Shown here piece by piece: positions 4,853 through 5,304 of a stretch of DNA of 5,304 nt (positions are counted from its first letter, which is position 1; every line of letters starts with the position of its first letter). The translations under genes were made by a program, and so were the position numbers. This DNA is from Parabacteroides sp. (GTDB taxonomy: Bacteria; Bacteroidota; Bacteroidia; Bacteroidales; Tannerellaceae): assembly GCA_020026285.1 (NCBI GenBank), contig JAHHQS010000217.1:1-5304 (forward strand), read 5' to 3'. The notes beneath the pieces were generated by a model. It made no database searches. It saw nothing but the letters and a program-made list of their open reading frames with translations, and was not told the DNA's origin.

Positions 4853-5062
4853 TCATGGCTCCCCCAGATATTAGAAGATGAGCCTTACCTGCCTCGGGGT
4901 GAACGAACGCTGGCACTTATGATAACCCAGGCGGGTCAGCTCCTCGTGCAGTTCATGATTGCGGACGATCCACCGGCTGAGCTGGATGGTCGCCGAGTTG
5001 GGGGTGCTGTTCCTGAAGTACAGACAGGCAAGTTCCTTTTTACTCATTGAATGAATTTCCAT
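4853..5062 (-). pseudogene. DUF4248 domain protein with a premature stop five codons before its natural end
   Basis: From ATG 5062 the frame reads 63 residues to TAA at 4871-4873. IHSMSKKELACLYF, the central RWI, and GYHKCQRSFTPRQVRLI match DUF4248, a small Bacteroidales family of unknown function. Members typically end in RLIVEYLGEP or similar. Here the frame reads RLIF, TAA, then YLGEP and TGA at 4853-4855. The TAA thus sits where a Glu codon is usual and could be GAA changed to TAA. Losing only the last six residues may or may not abolish function. An inner ATG at 5047 is possible, but residues before it still match the family, favouring 5062. The gene heads the minus-strand set upstream of HU and amidase and is probably transcribed from the TTGACA/TATCTT element at 5069-5097. 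Confidence 0.75.
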
Positions 5063-5068
5063 AGGTAC

Positions 5069-5097
5069 AAGATACGAATCCCGGAAACGATTGTCAA
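5069..5097 (-). promoter_or_regulatory. Candidate promoter of the DUF4248 gene
   Basis: On the minus strand TTGACA (5097-5092) is followed after 17 nt by TATCTT (5074-5069), which also reads TATCTTGT, close to TAnnTTTG. Transcription would begin around 5061-5063, at the first ATG itself. Either the mRNA is leaderless or translation starts at the inner ATG at 5047. Confidence 0.5.
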
Positions 5098-5198
5098 TAG
5101 ATAAGGAGACCTATTTTTCTGCGAATCCATAATATTTAAATAAATTTAACCCTAATAAATAATTTATCACCTGAAAAGTTAAATCGATGCTGTAAAAT

Positions 5199-5229
5199 GC
5201 ATTTTATAGACTTTAATTCTATAAAATGC
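5199..5229. promoter_or_regulatory. Perfect inverted repeat in the divergent upstream region
   Basis: GCATTTTATAG at 5199-5209 and CTATAAAATGC at 5219-5229 pair over 11 bp with a 9-nt loop. The left arm also overlaps a 12-nt palindrome, AAAATGCATTTT at 5194-5205. It lies between the DUF4248 promoter and the outward promoter at 5258-5289, fitting an operator for one or both. Confidence 0.55.
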
Positions 5230-5257
5230 TTAAATACATTGAATTAAATATAAAATA

Positions 5258-5289
5258 TTTGGAATTTAAATTTTCATATTTTATATTTG
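5258..5289 (+). promoter_or_regulatory. Bacteroides-type promoter reading out of the right edge
   Basis: TTTG at 5258-5261, a 20-nt spacer and TATATTTG at 5282-5289 match the -33/-7 consensus TTTG-N19-21-TAnnTTTG. It would drive a plus-strand gene beyond the window. The ATG at 5302-5304 closes the window and could be its start only if the leader is very short. No gene is seen between 5063 and 5304. Confidence 0.7.
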
Positions 5290-5304
5290 TAATCATAACA
5301 AATG

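Noticed and set aside
4691..5050. Plus-strand open frame of 119 codons
   Set aside because: It crosses the HU promoter and iteron array and lies antisense to the DUF4248 gene; the product has no recognisable domain.

Overview
The window looks like Bacteroides or a close Bacteroidales relative. Two promoter candidates match the Bacteroides -7 consensus TAnnTTTG (TACCTTTG ahead of the HU gene, TATATTTG at the right edge). The minus-strand set DUF4248, HU-HIG and N-acetylmuramoyl-L-alanine amidase is a familiar grouping in Bacteroides, often beside capsular polysaccharide loci. The left side carries what looks like the 3' end of a capsule nucleotide-sugar dehydratase/epimerase gene.

Layout. (a) 1-457: the last codons of the plus-strand capsule-type gene, a strong two-way hairpin terminator, and a minus-strand HicB-type antitoxin remnant lacking its N-terminus and its toxin. 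(b) 458-863: an AT-rich, gene-free leader with three inverted repeats. (c) 864-2689: a translationally coupled two-gene operon, an AAA_15/AAA_21-type ABC ATPase overlapped by 4 nt with a DUF4276 TOPRIM-like protein. This is the split ATPase-plus-nuclease layout of OLD-family phage defence (compare PARIS). (d) 2701-3180: a second copy of the capsule-gene 3' end, terminator and hicB remnant; 374 bp of it read identical to positions 1-374 at a constant offset of 2806. (e) 3181-5062: on the minus strand, amidase, HU-HIG and DUF4248, more GC-rich than the cassette. (f) 5063-5304: AT-rich upstream DNA with a perfect inverted repeat and a plus-strand promoter pointing out of the window.

Interpretation. 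The ATPase/DUF4276 pair looks like an accessory defence cassette placed at the 3' end of a capsule locus between long direct repeats, so RecA-mediated loss or amplification is possible. The amidase/HU/DUF4248 set probably belongs to the conserved capsule-flanking neighbourhood. Two features there stand out. Four GTTGAC hexamers lie exactly 10 bp apart just upstream of the HU promoter, and related TTGAC elements lie ahead of the amidase and DUF4248 genes. The DUF4248 frame has a premature TAA just before its family-typical end YLGEP. Family assignments come from reading motifs by eye; no database search was run.
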